Source: Craterostigma plantagineum (Eukaryota; Streptophyta; Magnoliopsida; Lamiales; Linderniaceae). From it: a DNA stretch of 64,000 nucleotides. The position numbers and the translations under genes were made by a program. Below the pieces are notes generated by a model. The model saw nothing but the letters and a program-made list of their open reading frames with translations. It made no database searches and was not told where the DNA came from. Where the stretch lies: NCBI GenBank assembly GCA_027422505.1, contig JAPQWV010000337.1:62001-126000 (forward strand), read 5' to 3'. Positions 11,178 through 23,764 of the stretch are shown piece after piece (positions within the stretch are counted from its first letter, which is position 1; every line of letters starts with the position of its first letter).

Positions 11178-12638
11178 GTCAGGACCGCGGGAACCACCAA
11201 ATCCTCACCATCCTAAGCGGCATCGCACACAATCGCGAGTACAAGTACACCGAGATCATCTGGATGGATCTCTCCACGGTCCAATGCCGCGAGCGGGAAG
11301 TCACCAAGGGAGTCAAAAACAGCTTCGTCCCTTACATGCGGTGGCTCCCAGCGATCATCAAACACTACCGCCTGTTCTCCACCAACATCCGCATCCGCCC
11401 GGCGAGTGAGCACTTCATAATTCCCGTTGTCGAGAAGTTCGCCAAGAAAAATACTACGGCGAAAGATCGACACGCCATGATCATCCCAGACGAAGTTCTC
11501 GCCTATGCCGACCCAACAAACCCGCATGTTCAAAACTTCGCGCCTCCACCGCTTCATTCCGCGATAGTCCCCGTCCACTATCCATTGTCACTACGGAGCA
11601 GACCAACCCCGCTGCTCCTAACCCCGGGACTAGCCAAAACCCCACCACCACTTCTAAGAAGTCATCGGGTCGCGCCGCATCCTCTTCCACCCGCGTACCG
11701 AAAAAACGGTCGCGTGAGGATGACGTAAGCCGTCCCACGGAGCGTCGATCGAAACAAAAACACGATCGACCTCCTCAGTCACAGACAAGCCGAGCCCAAC
11801 CCATAGGTACAGGAGGTGATGTGTTCACCTCCCGAGTAGAAGACATGGCATTTGGCTCAACCACGCAAACGACCCCACCAATCCACTTATCTTCCTCTCT
11901 ACACGAAGATATTTCATTCCACGAGGAGCTACGTATGCCATCGACATCCCACTTGGAGATAGTCGATGTTGAAACAAGCAGTCCTTCGCCTCAGACTGCA
12001 TCCTCTTCAATCACATCGAGTCTAGTGCCCTCACTCCCCATAATTTCATATGTTTCTAGGACACATACACCTTTCACTGCACTACAGAGTCTTCGTGATT
12101 CTGTCGGAACGCTCGGTGATGTATCTGTGACTGAGAGCGAAGACCTAGCACGGCCAACATCACAACAACCGTGAGCCTAGGCCATCATTCGTTTGAGTCT
12201 GTCTCATCGATGATGCCAACGGGAAGTCTTAGTGACCCCGTCTTTTCCCGTCCTGTGCAAACGGGCGGCCGATCGGCTATCTTCTCCGATTCGGTGTCAG
12301 TTGGATTTCTTCGTGATTCCAACTTGTTAAACTTACCCCATTTTGTCTCCGAGACCGCGCTAGAGGCTCGTCTTCAAGAGTTTGCAAAGCTTGAGGCGTC
12401 CATCCTTGATAAAGTCTACGCGCGTCTCGATGCGTCCACCATCGACAAAGGCAAAGGTGTGGCCCCGGAGACGCCACCACCATCGCAACATGTGGACGCA
12501 GAAGCTGTTCTCTTCTCCATTTCTGCAAAGGAGCTCTTCTACATCCTCAGAGCCCGATTCGAATCAATGACGGAACTCGATGAGGAGGAACAGCGAATGA
12601 AGGCCATCATGACTCAACCAATGACTTGTCGCGCTTAA
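11178..12638 (+). pseudogene. LTR-element accessory ORF, N-terminal parts
   Basis: Three successive frames share gene-like composition. 11178-11728 encodes a globular segment with WMDLSTVQ, FVPYMRWLPAIIKHY and IIPDEVLAY motifs. 11821-12174 and 12171-12638 are rich in serine, threonine and proline, then become helical and acidic (ALEARLQEFAKLEASIL). The last two overlap by four bases in different frames, so frameshifts probably split one long ORF. No catalytic motif is seen. The function is unknown. Confidence 0.4.
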
Positions 12639-13451
12639 GGCGAGTCTAGCGGGATCAGACGCGACGATTAAGACGATGATGAAGATCGATGCGAGGGGGA
12701 GAATAGGCAGCAAGGCTCACAATCTCAAGGACTCGTGCAATCGACGCCGCCTTCCTCCTCTGCACCTGAAACGACGCCCGCAACAGAAACCTCACACCCC
12801 ACCAGCCAAAAATCCCATCCTATTAACCCCCGAGACACTAGCTAAATCACTCTCACCACCACCTAGTACCGTCTCCGAAACTCTAATCGTCACATCAACG
12901 TTAGAGGCCACCACCACATCTACCCACCGACACCCAAATCATCCTAGCCAAAACCATCACCTCAACCGAACCACCAGAATCTCCACCACAACCATCCCCA
13001 CAATCCACAAACTCCTCTGACACAACACCCTCGCCATCACACAGCCATACCCCTCTCAATACTGACTCCAACGTGGCTTCCGAGGACTTCTACTGCGCGT
13101 AGAACGAGATCGAGGCCTACATCTTTAACGATGAATGGCTGTACACACCCGCCGATGCAGTAGCAGCCAGGAAGTTGGTGGAAAATGCTCGGCGTCTGCT
13201 AAAGGAAGCTTCGCTTATGCTGATCAATAATGCAGACAACGAGAACGGAGAGGAGTACGACGCCGAACCTGCCGAGCTCGAGAACATCCTACAATTTCAA
13301 GCGCAGCAAGCTGAGGCTCCTGCTGCTCAATCGGATGTGCCCACGGCGGATATACCGGAAGCACCGTGGGAAAATAAGAAGATCACCGCACCATTCCAAG
13401 AAGAGATCAGAAAAAAGGATCTGGCGGCGCAAGGAGCGGATCATCACGGTC
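12639..13451 (+). pseudogene. Low-complexity linker of the accessory ORF
   Basis: Frames rich in proline, threonine, histidine and serine (12676-13020), then an acidic helical frame 13175-13459 beginning near ARRLLKEASLML. It appears to connect the two better-defined parts of the accessory ORF. No domain is recognised. Confidence 0.3.
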
Positions 13452-14237
13452 TTCGATGAATACGAGTTGATGAATGTCCAAAACTGGAGCGAGGAGAAGA
13501 AGAAGCTCTACCGATGGAGCCTTCTTTGCCACAAGTGCACAAAGAGGACGCTGTCCGATGAAGAAAACTTCGCTCTTGAGATGAATCGGGCTCCCATCTG
13601 CAAAGTCACTAACATTCGCCAGGAGTCGAAAGGACGTGTCCACTATCCAGTGTTCACGGTGATGAGACAGGATGAGAGCTACTGTGAAGTAAGCGAGGCG
13701 GACTTCAAATTTCTGTGCCTGGGTGATCTGTACAGCATGCTGGAATCCATGAAGCAGTTCAGACTCGTCCTCAAAAGTTATGGACATCTCGTACGGGCTG
13801 AACCGGTCACTATGGGCTACGTGGCTCTCAAGCGACACATGCTCTGACAAGTGAGATACTTCGCCTCCCACGATCTGCAGATGGCGGTGGAGCACAACCT
13901 GAAGAAGGTGAACCTGACTCGCCCATCTTTCAAGATCGCGGACGACTATCGAGAGGGCGATGTGATCGACGGAGATGATCCGGCGGTCGCCTACTCGAAC
14001 TACAAGGGAAAGATGAGGCTACTGCGCTACTCCGAAGTGGCAAAGTTCTCGGATGGAACACTCACCATCATCCAAGACAAACTCATGAGAATTTGCCGCA
14101 TCCTTTCGGAAGAAGACCCACACTGCCGATCCAAGTTCGCGAAGTTCATTGACGCTATAGCTGATCGAATCGTGCTTCGAAGGAATCTCCGCACCTTCGA
14201 GTTCAAGCTAGGACTTCGCGAAACACACACTCGCTAA
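13452..14237 (+). pseudogene. LTR-element accessory ORF, C-terminal part (one stop)
   Basis: A single frame runs from about 13452 to TAA at 14237, interrupted only by TGA at 13848-13850. It contains NWSEEKKKLYRWSL, DLQMAVEH, LLRYSEVAKFSDGTL and the arginine-rich RIVLRRNLRTFE end. From memory, a KFSDGTL box followed by an R/E-rich tail is shared by proteins encoded just before the 3' LTR in many plant LTR elements. No biochemical role is known to me. It lies 46 bp before the PPT, as expected. Confidence 0.5.
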
Positions 14238-14283
14238 TCCACCATCACAACGCCCAAGATCCAAGACTCCCAACAATTGACAC

Positions 14284-14294
14284 AAAGGGGGAGA
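14284..14294 (+). other. Polypurine tract
   Basis: AAAGGGGGAGA directly before the LTR start TGTTAGG; primes plus-strand synthesis and fixes the plus orientation of the element. Confidence 0.8.
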
Positions 14295-14295
14295 T

Positions 14296-14591
14296 TGTTA
14301 GGATATTTATAGATTGTGTCAATAGTTTAAGTCTTGGGTTATATATTGTAATTATTCTTTTAGCTTGGGCTTTGGACTAGAATGTAATTTGTTAATCTTT
14401 AGTGTTTGGGCCTTACTATACCTAGGGTTAATGTGGTATATAAGGTTTTACCAACACTATTTTCAAAGGAATCAAAGATCAAAAGGCTTACCCTACTTTT
14501 CACACAATACACACACTTGAAGGTGAGAACCTCTCCCTTTTTCATCTCATTCAAGCCTCTTTGATTCCTTGTTTGGTGCAATCGACAAACA
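14296..14591 (+). repeat. 3' LTR inserted in Helitron-1 RepHel
   Basis: Begins TGTTAGGATAT after the PPT, has a TATATAAGG box near 14433, and probably ends ...GACAAACA at 14591. Immediately right of it, from about 14597, the minus strand reads as Helitron protein, so the element integrated inside that gene. The presumed 5-bp target copy (TTCCT, 14592-14596) cannot be confirmed because the left flank is missing. Confidence 0.65.
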
Positions 14592-14596
14592 TTCCT

Positions 14597-15727
14597 AAAC
14601 GGTTTGAAACTTCATTTGATGTGTCGTAGATATAGAGCTGAGCAAATTTTGGAGTCTCACCTTCAGCAGGAAGCAATGAACCAATATTATGACAGTTTTG
14701 TCCATGTATTCTGTAGACGTACGAAACTGTTCTTGGTTTCACCATTGGGTCTATTTTTGCACCCATTCATGTGAAGGAAAGGATTGAGTTATAGACTCGT
14801 ATTGATTGCCGAAAAGATATATCTGACAACTTCCCTCAAGATATAACGGAGGTTGTTCAAGTGGAGGGAGTGAAACTCTTCCCTGGCCACAACATAGCGT
14901 AAACACTACATTTTTGCTACTCGCTCTTGCTTTTGCTGACTCTGATTTCCACATCAATGCATGACAGTGAGGACAATGGCTAATCTTCTCCGTGGTAATC
15001 ACTGTAGAAGTTGAGATGTTCCTTTTATTTGACAATAAAGATCTCCGAGCGCCCTGAATTCATATCAGAAAATCATTTTTGAAACTATTCTATGACAAAT
15101 TCCAAACCTGGGTATTTTGTTCAATTACCTTGTAACAAAGTCTGGGGTCTTTCTTCATTGTATCCAACAGCTTCCGCATCTTTGCTGTGCTTGCTGCGGC
15201 TTCTCTTTGATGCTGATATTGGAAATTTTGCACATTACATACGTCGATATAATGATCAAATATATTAGCTTTGAGCATAGCAGCACATCATGTAAAATAA
15301 TTGTAGGGGAACTTTGTAGTACCAGTTGCGAGGTGATCTTTATAATCATTGACATTATTTTCCTCGGAGATTAGTCTTTTCCTACCATGCTGCACCTCTG
15401 TATATAATCTACCACATTGAATAAGTGAAGAATCAGATAATTTTCATAAGAATATATTTGTAATTAATGAAAGATTGCAATACCAAGTCGCAAAGCTGCT
15501 CCAGAATTTGCCTGCAATATTGATTGATACCGATTGTCGGAAATTCGTGATCTATATTGCATATATTGTGTAAGTGAATCGAAACTCATTAGCAAATTCC
15601 CACACTGTCGATTTTCAGTTCTTGAATAACAATCGACTTGTTTTGCTATCCTCCCTGCTAAATGATTAATCACATCGTGTATTTCCCGAAATATCTTGTC
15701 GATGGAATCTCCAAAATCCTCTTCCAT
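14597..15727 (-). pseudogene. Helitron-1 RepHel, N-terminal fragment
   Basis: Three pieces read leftward. A coiled-coil exon lies at about 15727-15490 (MEEDFGDSIDKIF start). The CX2C zinc-like block with HCPHCHALMW and FTLCCGQG is at about 15035-14850. The Helitron_like_N segment follows, with RIHGQNCHNIGSLLP and QLYIYDTSNEV, to 14597. The last segment closely matches Helitron-2 at 54720-54540. A frameshift near 14800-14850 and a TGA near 14769 separate the blocks. The catalytic Rep and helicase parts would lie beyond the LTR insertion and are not in the window. Confidence 0.8.
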
Positions 15728-17032
15728 TATCGAATGTTTGCTTTTTGGTAAATGTACTCCGATTCGTTTTCTATTATGTCAAATTCCCTTTTGCAACTAT
15801 ACTTCGACTCCTTACTCTATACTCAGTAAGGGTAAGTTGTTAACGCTGTTGGAGAGATATGAAGAGTCAATTAAGATTCGTTGCTTTCGAATCAGATACA
15901 TACAATGTAAGACAATTGCATGAAATTTTTCAATTCGCCGAAACATATAGCTATAACTGATTGTTGCAGATATTCAATAAATTTATGCATATTTAATAGG
16001 GGTGCTATAAGGTTAATACATGCACGTATTAATATAAAAAATGTTCTACTGAATCAATTTATCATGCAGTTTGTCTCTTAGACTTCCTCAGAGAGGTACA
16101 TAACAGTGTAGCATAATTGTTTACTTGGAAATTTATTATTATTAGTATAAATGTGCAAAGAATTCAATAAGAGTTGCGCAAAATAGGAGAAACTGTTTAG
16201 TTACACGATATCCTCAGCATTAGTCGTGCAATATACAACATACCTTGTAAACTATCAGGAAACTGGGAATGAGCTATTGTCATATAAAATCCACGTTTTC
16301 TGGTTTTAAGGGTGATCCACGAAGAAATGTTAAAATTTTGATGTTAAAATCAAATTAAATGTGTCAACAAATCGACATTGCTGAATAATATTAGGAGTTT
16401 TGGTTAAGCCCTCATAAATATTGAATACTGATAGATTTATTGATTTATTCAACCCGTATTCTTGACATCCGTGAGGAACTGGACGACTATATGAAAATTA
16501 CTGCACGACTGTTAATAAAACATAACGCAACATTTTTACATTACTACACGTATAAAATCTATATTTGACAATATTTACAATACACGACTGGAGTATAATT
16601 ATGGACTATATCAACTAAAAATGATTTCTAACGTATCCTGCAATATTATAATTATGTATAAGATACACGGAACCGTATTTTGTCGCCGGGATGCCCAACA
16701 CATGCTTATTTAGAATACCGCAATATCAATTATGGTTGTCTTAAAAGTGTTAAATGAAAAACTACATAATCTAACAATCAATAAAGTCGGTCTAAAATGT
16801 GGATTAATCGATAACAATAACATCGGAAAATAATTAGGAAACAGGTTCGACGCATAGGTTATGAAAAGCTTCAAGATACGACCTGCCATTATAGCAGACA
16901 TACTTAGATACTAAAGTCAACAAATGGACAGCTAGAGAAATGATACCATACAGCACAAAATGCAATTGTTTAATGTCAAGACACGTCCATAGCAGAAAGT
17001 CCAGCAATTAACCATGATTCACACTCATTCAC
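15728..17032. other. AT-rich spacer between RepHel-1 and ULP-A
   Basis: No supported gene on either strand. The longest frames are under 80 codons with no motifs. The sequence is AT-rich and could hold promoter and untranslated sequence of the minus-strand RepHel. Confidence 0.4.
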
Positions 17033-20000
17033 TCACTCAGGTGGCCAGTGCCAGTAGGAGAAGAACACGTTTGCCGCCAAATATTTTCTGAACTCCGTTA
17101 AATGAGGCTTGGTTGCCCAGCGGCAATATGTTCAGAAAACATCGTCGTAAATGCGCTGAAAACTACTTCCACGCAGTTATCACCACTGCATACGAGAAAA
17201 CACAAATATTTAATGACCTTTTCAATGCACATATAATTATTATGAAAAACGTCTGGAACTTGCCTGTCAGCTAGCTGCGGAAGGCGCTCATAATGCTTAA
17301 TTGATAACGCAGACTCCAATGCCAAGAGTGACAATTCCTGTAGCAAACGACTGATTATGATAGAAACATTGTCTATTGCGTTATCGACTAACTTGGCATC
17401 TGCATGAGCTCCCCTCTGCGGGTCCCAAATTTCCATTTCAGCGCTATTCGGATGAATGACGCACAGAACCCATTCACAGCTAGTTACTTCCAGCGGGAAA
17501 ACTATTGTCTCCGCTCTGCTCCATGGGCACGAAGGCCACCCTTGGTACTTTCCAAGCGTGTATGGCGTAAATTCACCCAAGCTAACACTTTCATTTACAC
17601 CGGAGAGCGACATGATAATCTGACTGAACAGCGTGCTCATGAAAGCGACATTCTTCGAGGGGATTTTGCACTTTAATTGCATCTCAATGAAACAGCGGAT
17701 GCATTCATCAACATGCTTTAAAAACAAAGAACCAATCAATTCATCACATAACCATGAATATGCACATATATATATACGTAAATCTTTATATTGTTGTAAA
17801 CAGCGGTGTTACATATTACTATGACTATATATATTCAATTACACACTCACATCATTTTGCAGTGGTTGGCTTGCTGTCATTAGGGTCCGGAAGAAGGTCG
17901 GCGACAAAGGATTTCTAGAAAGGCCACTCTGGCGGCACTGCTGCATAGTTTTAATCTCTTGTTCTGCCATTGGCCAGAATGTTAGCTTATACAGAATATG
18001 CTCGTCAAGCTTACGATGGGTATAAGCATGTCTTGAAACAGCAGAATTGTTACGTAGGAACGCATCCTCTGCAAGCTTAAGCCTTCCAGATGCTGGAAGT
18101 TGCTGATTCCCCTCAACTGCACATGACGTTATATTGTTTACAATATTATTTACGTTTTTGGTAATGACAGCCATGTCAGCGGCTGGTCTTCCGAAAATAT
18201 TTTGTGAGCAGATGGTAGATTTATTTGTAACCAATGCTATTTCAAAATATCAATATCGAGAATTAAAAAATAAATACCACCTGTGCAATGAGGGTCTGAT
18301 AATACATCAACCTGCGCCTTGAGCTGTACTACCTTCTTGTCTAACACCTTCAAACCCTCTTCGATGGACGTCATCCTGTCACTTATGAAATTAATATCCA
18401 AAAGTGTTCCTCCATTCTTTTCAACAGCAACCAATCTTTGTCGAATTCCATCCAATGCTTGCAGAGATGACATTTTCACAGTAGATACTTCCTCCGACTG
18501 AATTTGCATTTTGTGTTCCAGCGCTTGCATTTTCCGCACAACTGCAGGTAAAAAGTTAAGCGGTTAGACCAGGATAATTATCAAACCGAGTACATAATGT
18601 TAGTAGCGATACGTAGAGGCATATAAAAATATAATTAAATCAGAATAAATCTAACAAACCCGAAATTTCTTCCGCCTGTGTAACGTCTTCATCAGGCATG
18701 TGTTGACTACCTTTGGCACCTCGTGTTCTCGGCTGATCATCCTCATTCTCCATCTCATCGTCTCTTTCGCACTCTGCATTAACCGTGACACCGCGCTTCT
18801 GATTCGATAACTTTGATTTTTTCACCGAATCGACGAACCCACTTGACGGATCAGTTTCACTCAGACGTTTTCCCTGTCGTGTCAGTTTTTTCGGTGTCGA
18901 CTTCCAACTAATCACCTTGTTCATTACCTTTCCTGATTTCTTACCAGACATTTTCCTACCCTCAACAACAACAACGTCTTCTGATATAGAGTCACCACTG
19001 GCCGAATCTTTACTACCCGATGATTTCGGACTGTTACGTTCATTGTCCTCTTCTGCGTCACACTCTTCCTCAATCTCTGTTGCATCTACATTTCTTGCAT
19101 GCTTAGCTGAAACGTTTCCTGCTACTCGAGGACAAATAACCGTAATTCCCTTCTCCAAACACATATTGACCTTCCGCAGCAGTGGAGTGCGGTTCTGGAC
19201 TTCGGAGTGACTTGAGCTAATAAAGAAGGAAGCGGATTCTTCAACAGTTGGCTGCAAAATACATCTGCCAACACCTTCAGAAGAAACAGCTTCTATGACC
19301 TGCTCCAACCTCGGCGAGTACTTAGTACTCCAATCTTCTGTCTTCCACCGACACATTCGTGGAAGGCTGGGTTCCACTCCCTCAAGTCTCTTCGCTAACG
19401 ACTTTGCAACTCCAGGGATACATTCATAAGCAAATATCTAAATAAGGATGTACATTTTATTTCAAAGTCAATGTGAAATAATAGATATCAGCAACTGAAT
19501 TAATAAACACAGTATTATTACCTGAAATGGATGTACAAAACCTCCTAAACTTAAGTTTGGATTTTTTGTTCGCTTGCTCAACGGTCGACTCATCAGTGTA
19601 CAGGGAGAGATCCCCTCTTAAGTGGCGTTAGGGCTTCATTGAATGCTATGGTTCCCCATTGGTAAGCATTGAATTTCTCAAAATCTTCCACCAGATACAT
19701 TATTGCAGGATCGATGTGAGCACTCTCTCTATTACTTCGTAATTGAATCACCCGGCGACAAACATCAAACTCGCCAACTTTAGCTTCTCAACATCAATGG
19801 TACTATCCGAATGGCTTCTCATCGTGTTCAGTCGGTTCTTTATGTCTCGCAACATAATTTTCTTTTTGTTTCCAAAATGTCTTGTAATAAAGGCTGTATT
19901 AACATCTATTGGATCCTCAGGGCCAAATTTGAGGCCTGTTAGCAGCGAGTATTCCACCGATGAAAATCGTACGGGTCAATCTTCAATAACCATCCACAGC

Positions 20001-20483
20001 TCATCCGTGTCATCATATTTGATTTGACACTGCATCATGTACCACAACAACTGTCCAGATAACTGAAAATTCTCTGCGGACACTATTAAATGTCCAAATT
20101 GGCTTTTTGAAACCATCTCAGCTATCTCTGATGTATTCAAGGCTTCCATTAGATGCGTGCATATTTCCTTAAAAGTGGCAAATATCACCACCCTTCCTGG
20201 CTTCACAGATTCTCTAGGGAACTGTGTTTCTAATACTGCCTGTATTAAAACAATGTACGGCCGGAAATTGATGCTCAGAACAATAACAGCATATCAGTTG
20301 ACAATATCATATGATACATTCAAAAACGCAAATTGATACTTAGCACAATAACAACACATCATTTAACAACATCACAGGATACATTCAAAAACCCATTCCC
20401 AGAAATTTTGGAGGTTTGGAAAATATCATATTTCACAATCATAAATACAATATAGTACTAACCTCAAAGATCTTTCTACCCAT
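17033..20483 (-). pseudogene. ULP-A: DUF1985 / coiled-coil / Ulp1-like protease gene
   Basis: Reading leftward: a small first exon (MGRKIFE, from ATG 20483); a DUF1985 domain from about 20240 to 19500 with SQFGHLIVS, PVRFSSVEYSLLTGL and YQWGTIAF; an acidic/basic linker 19377-18660 with KKSGK and KKLTRQGKR clusters; a coiled coil at 18540-18240; and a C48/Ulp1 domain at about 17740-17033. A GC-AG intron (about 17247-17189) precedes the cysteine exon. Catalytic Asp (EIWDPQRG), Gln (LPQLAD) and Cys (GDNC) remain, but the His position reads CEW, so His is replaced by Glu. TGA at about 19953-19955 and one-base shifts near 19750, 19600 and 17110 break the frame. It ends with a YWHWPPE motif shared with ULP-E. 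Confidence 0.75.
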
Positions 20484-21252
20484 GGCAATTCAACGACAAA
20501 TATTAATAGCTTCAGTCCTACAGATAGAACTAATCTTGTTAATCTCTCAATTGCGCAACACCAGACCGTGCTTCCAAAATTCCGACAACAATATACTCTG
20601 ACCGTTTTCGATACTTCCTTTCGTTGCGAGGGAGGGGTTTAGAGTAGCGGGATTGGAAATTTAATTCAGTAATAATAAGATAAAGTTGGGCCACTCGTTC
20701 TCAAATAACCCAGTATGCTGAAATAGATAAATTAATTGTGGGCCGATCATTTTAACCTTTACTTCTGAGGCCTTTATAGGTTTAATAAGTTAGCAGATTT
20801 CAGTATCAGTATGTGAGCTTATAATGACCTTCGATAGAAAGTTATGATGCGCTATATACATCATTTAGAATTTAATAATTGACTTGACGTTGCTCTTTAG
20901 CATTAGAGTTTATCAATCGCTAACATACCTGTATCCGTACTCAATATGTAATTATACGATATATAATGATTGTATGACTATATGATTTAACAATGTCATT
21001 AAAAAACTTGTGATATATAATTGACTATTATTAATCAGTCGTGTAAACTTCAGTTGTACAGAATTCCTCCAATCTAACGTGACGTGTAAATACTGGTCAG
21101 TACTGCAAATTAAATTGTTATATTGAATGTTAATAGTGCAACATTTATTTTTTCTGGGCGAGAGGAAGACTATCAAATAACATAAAGTAAATGTTTACTA
21201 ATATAGCAAGGAAGAGAAGACGACAAAGAACTTAAACTGCCAACTGAAGCAT
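20484..21252. other. Spacer between ULP-A and ULP-B
   Basis: AT-rich, no supported coding region. It contains the upstream side of ULP-A and so should hold its promoter if the gene was expressed. Confidence 0.4.
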
Positions 21253-22720
21253 TCATATCCATCTATTGCAGGTAAGAGCAACCGCGAGATACTTTCTGAA
21301 ATCTTCTATTTGTTTTTTGGTGATTCCGTAGACAGAATCGTCTGTAAACATCAAGGCAAACGCCGACCGCAAGACGTGTACACCGCACTCACCCCTGTCA
21401 GCAAATTAGAGGAAACGAACAATTTTCAAAAATGGTACGTACGTTTCATGCATACACATATATGAAATAAACAACGGCAGCTTACGCTGTAGCTTGGCGG
21501 GGATATTTTCATCTCTTGTAATGGTAAACTTAGTACGCCCATTCGTCAAATGAAGATGGTCAAGTAGAAATTGCATGGTATGCAATGTCCTATCAAAAGC
21601 CTAGTTGAAAAATCTCATATCCATATCGCACGTTTTGTCTCAATCATGTACAGTAACACTCCCTGCTCTGTAGTCTACTATTGCAAGAACCCAATGACAT
21701 TGATTAACGTTTACTGGGACAACGATGATATCAGATGCGTTCCACGGCGTTGCGGCCAGCCGAGTACGGTGCCGTCGTCATAAGGCTTGATTACAGAAAG
21801 GTCATATTCGCCTTCCAATCTGTACTCTACTGCAAATACCTGATTGAAAGCAGTACTCATGAATGCAATGGAAGGGCGTGCGATATCCGTTTTCCTCTGG
21901 AGTTCAATAAACCCGAGCAGGCATTCATCAATATGCTACAAAAAGACAATTTTTATTCAATTATAGGATCCCAAATATCACCCCTCAACATAACGTAACA
22001 TACCTCGTCAAGCAGCCACGCAGCATTTTTCATCAGCGTTGCAAGAAACTGCTGTCCACGCTGGATACGCAATGATCCGGTTACGTACACATCCGGGCCC
22101 ATGTTCTCAACGATCACAGATACATGTGGATACATAGCAAGAATCCTACTAATACGATTATCAAATGCAGTGTTAGAGGAACTATCTGTGACAGTATATG
22201 AGAGGGAGTTTGGTATGGTAGTCGGCGAAATGACCGGATGCTTTCCTTTTTTTCCCATAGTTGAAAGAGTGCGTTGTATTTTGCGACTTATTCGTTGCTC
22301 GTCCTCCGCATGAACAGAAGTATTCGATGGCCCGCGCAAATCATCGGCATGTGTAGGAATATTAGCGAGAAGAATTCAACGGAAGCGAGATATTTAATAT
22401 GAAAATAAAGCATATAAATGATTACATAAATTGGCATGTAACAGTAATACCTAATCTGTTCTCTAACGTCGTCAACTTCAAGTTGATCTGTTCAAAGTGT
22501 TGCTCAATCTTTCTTCCCATATCCTTCAGCATAGTGGCATGGACATCGTATCTAGTTTGCAATGCATCAAACCTCTGAACAGCGCTTTGCGTGTAGTCAT
22601 CAATCTTTCTGTCGATACGGACGATCATTTGAGATAGTGAATTTTGTAAATCTGCAAAACTTCTCTGTAAATAACTGCGTATTTCATTCATCATATTAAG
22701 TTTTCGAAAACAATAGGTAT
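21253..22720 (-). pseudogene. ULP-B: coiled-coil plus Ulp1-like protease pseudogene
   Basis: An N-terminal coiled-coil exon (about 22695-22450; MMNEIRSYLQ, RIDRKIDDYTQSAVQRF, LTTLENRL) is followed by a serine/threonine-rich exon (22339-22018) ending AWLLDE, then the C48 domain starting HIDECLLGFIE near 21943. Catalytic His (CHWVLAIVD), Asp (TVHD) and Cys (GGECGVHVLRSAF) are all encoded. A one-base shift near 21747, TGA after VHD near 21640 and TAG near 21610 kill the frame, and the last intron joins out of phase. It is the closer relative of ULP-C, sharing HIDECL, FMST-FNQ and the RKYL tail. Same strand as RPA and RepHel. Confidence 0.75.
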
Positions 22721-22799
22721 ATTTAGTTCTTTCAAAATATCGCGAGATTAAATACCCAGAGATAAGCTGAACGGTCGCATACAATTTAATCAGGTGCGT

Positions 22800-23760
22800 C
22801 AAGGTGAAGGGGCGTGACCTGTATCGCAGGTTACAGATAAGACGAAGCAGTCTGAAATGAATATAAGAGTTGATTAAAGGGCCCAGTTATTTTAGCTATT
22901 CATAGAATAGCACATGTCCAAAACCTATGCCCCTTCACATATTCACCCCAAAACCCTTCAGGACCCCCACGAACCAATTACTCATTTGAATGAATTAATG
23001 AAAGACTGGAAGCTAAACAGTTGTACTATTTCATTGTTATTATAAACGAATTGATATGTATTTAACCAATTAAATAGTTTTTATGGAAAAAATTATAAGA
23101 CTGACACATTTTATTTTCAAGTAATGTGCATTTTATTGGATTATTATAGAAGAATTTATATGTAATTAAGTAGTTAAATATTTAAACAGGGAATTTTAAA
23201 TGTCAGTCGTAGTTCTATTTCTGAATAATGGTAATATATAAGCAATAACCTTTATCAATAACTAAATAAATACAAAAGGCATGGCCTAATTTTAAAACGA
23301 TCCTCAAACAGCGCAATTAAGCAATGCAACTTATGCAATTAAGCGATTATAAGATACAGTATTCAGTACTACGTTTTCAGGCCTCAATTATGAAGGATGT
23401 CAACAATTAAATCTTTTTGTAACAGTTTTCCATAATACACTCTCAGTAATATAATGTTGCCATCAACCACTACCCATTATTAATACTTAAATAAATACAA
23501 AATTCGCGACTTAATATTAAAGGGAACCTTTAATTGTGATTAGTTAGATAGTTGAAATTGAATAACACCAGCATTTACATTATTATAACAGCTTTCTATA
23601 ATAAAGCGCCAGTACTACAATGTTGGTATCAATTTCTTATTGGTAACAATTTTGTTGCATAAATTGATCATATTAAACGATAAATGAACTTAGAATTTCA
23701 AGGTAGACGGTGAAATAGATAGCTCAACATACTAAAGCAGCGCAAAACAACGATAAGATA
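22800..23760. other. AT-rich spacer upstream of ULP-B
   Basis: No gene seen. Sequence near 22860-23720 is strongly AT-rich with short direct repeats of the AATAAATACAAAA kind. Confidence 0.4.
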
Positions 23761-23764
23761 AGAA

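Larger units (their letters stand above)
11178..14295 (+). mobile_element. 3' internal region of an LTR retrotransposon with accessory ORFs
   Basis: Lies between the broken Harbinger-like copy and a PPT plus LTR at 14284-14591. It has no recognisable gag, protease, integrase or RT. Instead it carries GC-rich frames (11138-11728, 11821-12174, 12171-12638, 12676-13020, 13175-13459) and a longer frame from about 13452 to 14237. These look like the accessory ORF found upstream of the 3' LTR in some plant copia or LARD-type elements. The 5' half and 5' LTR are not visible. Whether it belonged with copia-2 is unresolved; the LTRs look unrelated. Confidence 0.55.

Noticed and set aside
1928..14591. 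One single copia element spanning 5' LTR at 1928 and 3' LTR at 14296
   Set aside because: The two LTRs show no convincing similarity by eye, so they were kept as different elements although the intervening order (RT, then accessory ORF, PPT, LTR) would fit.
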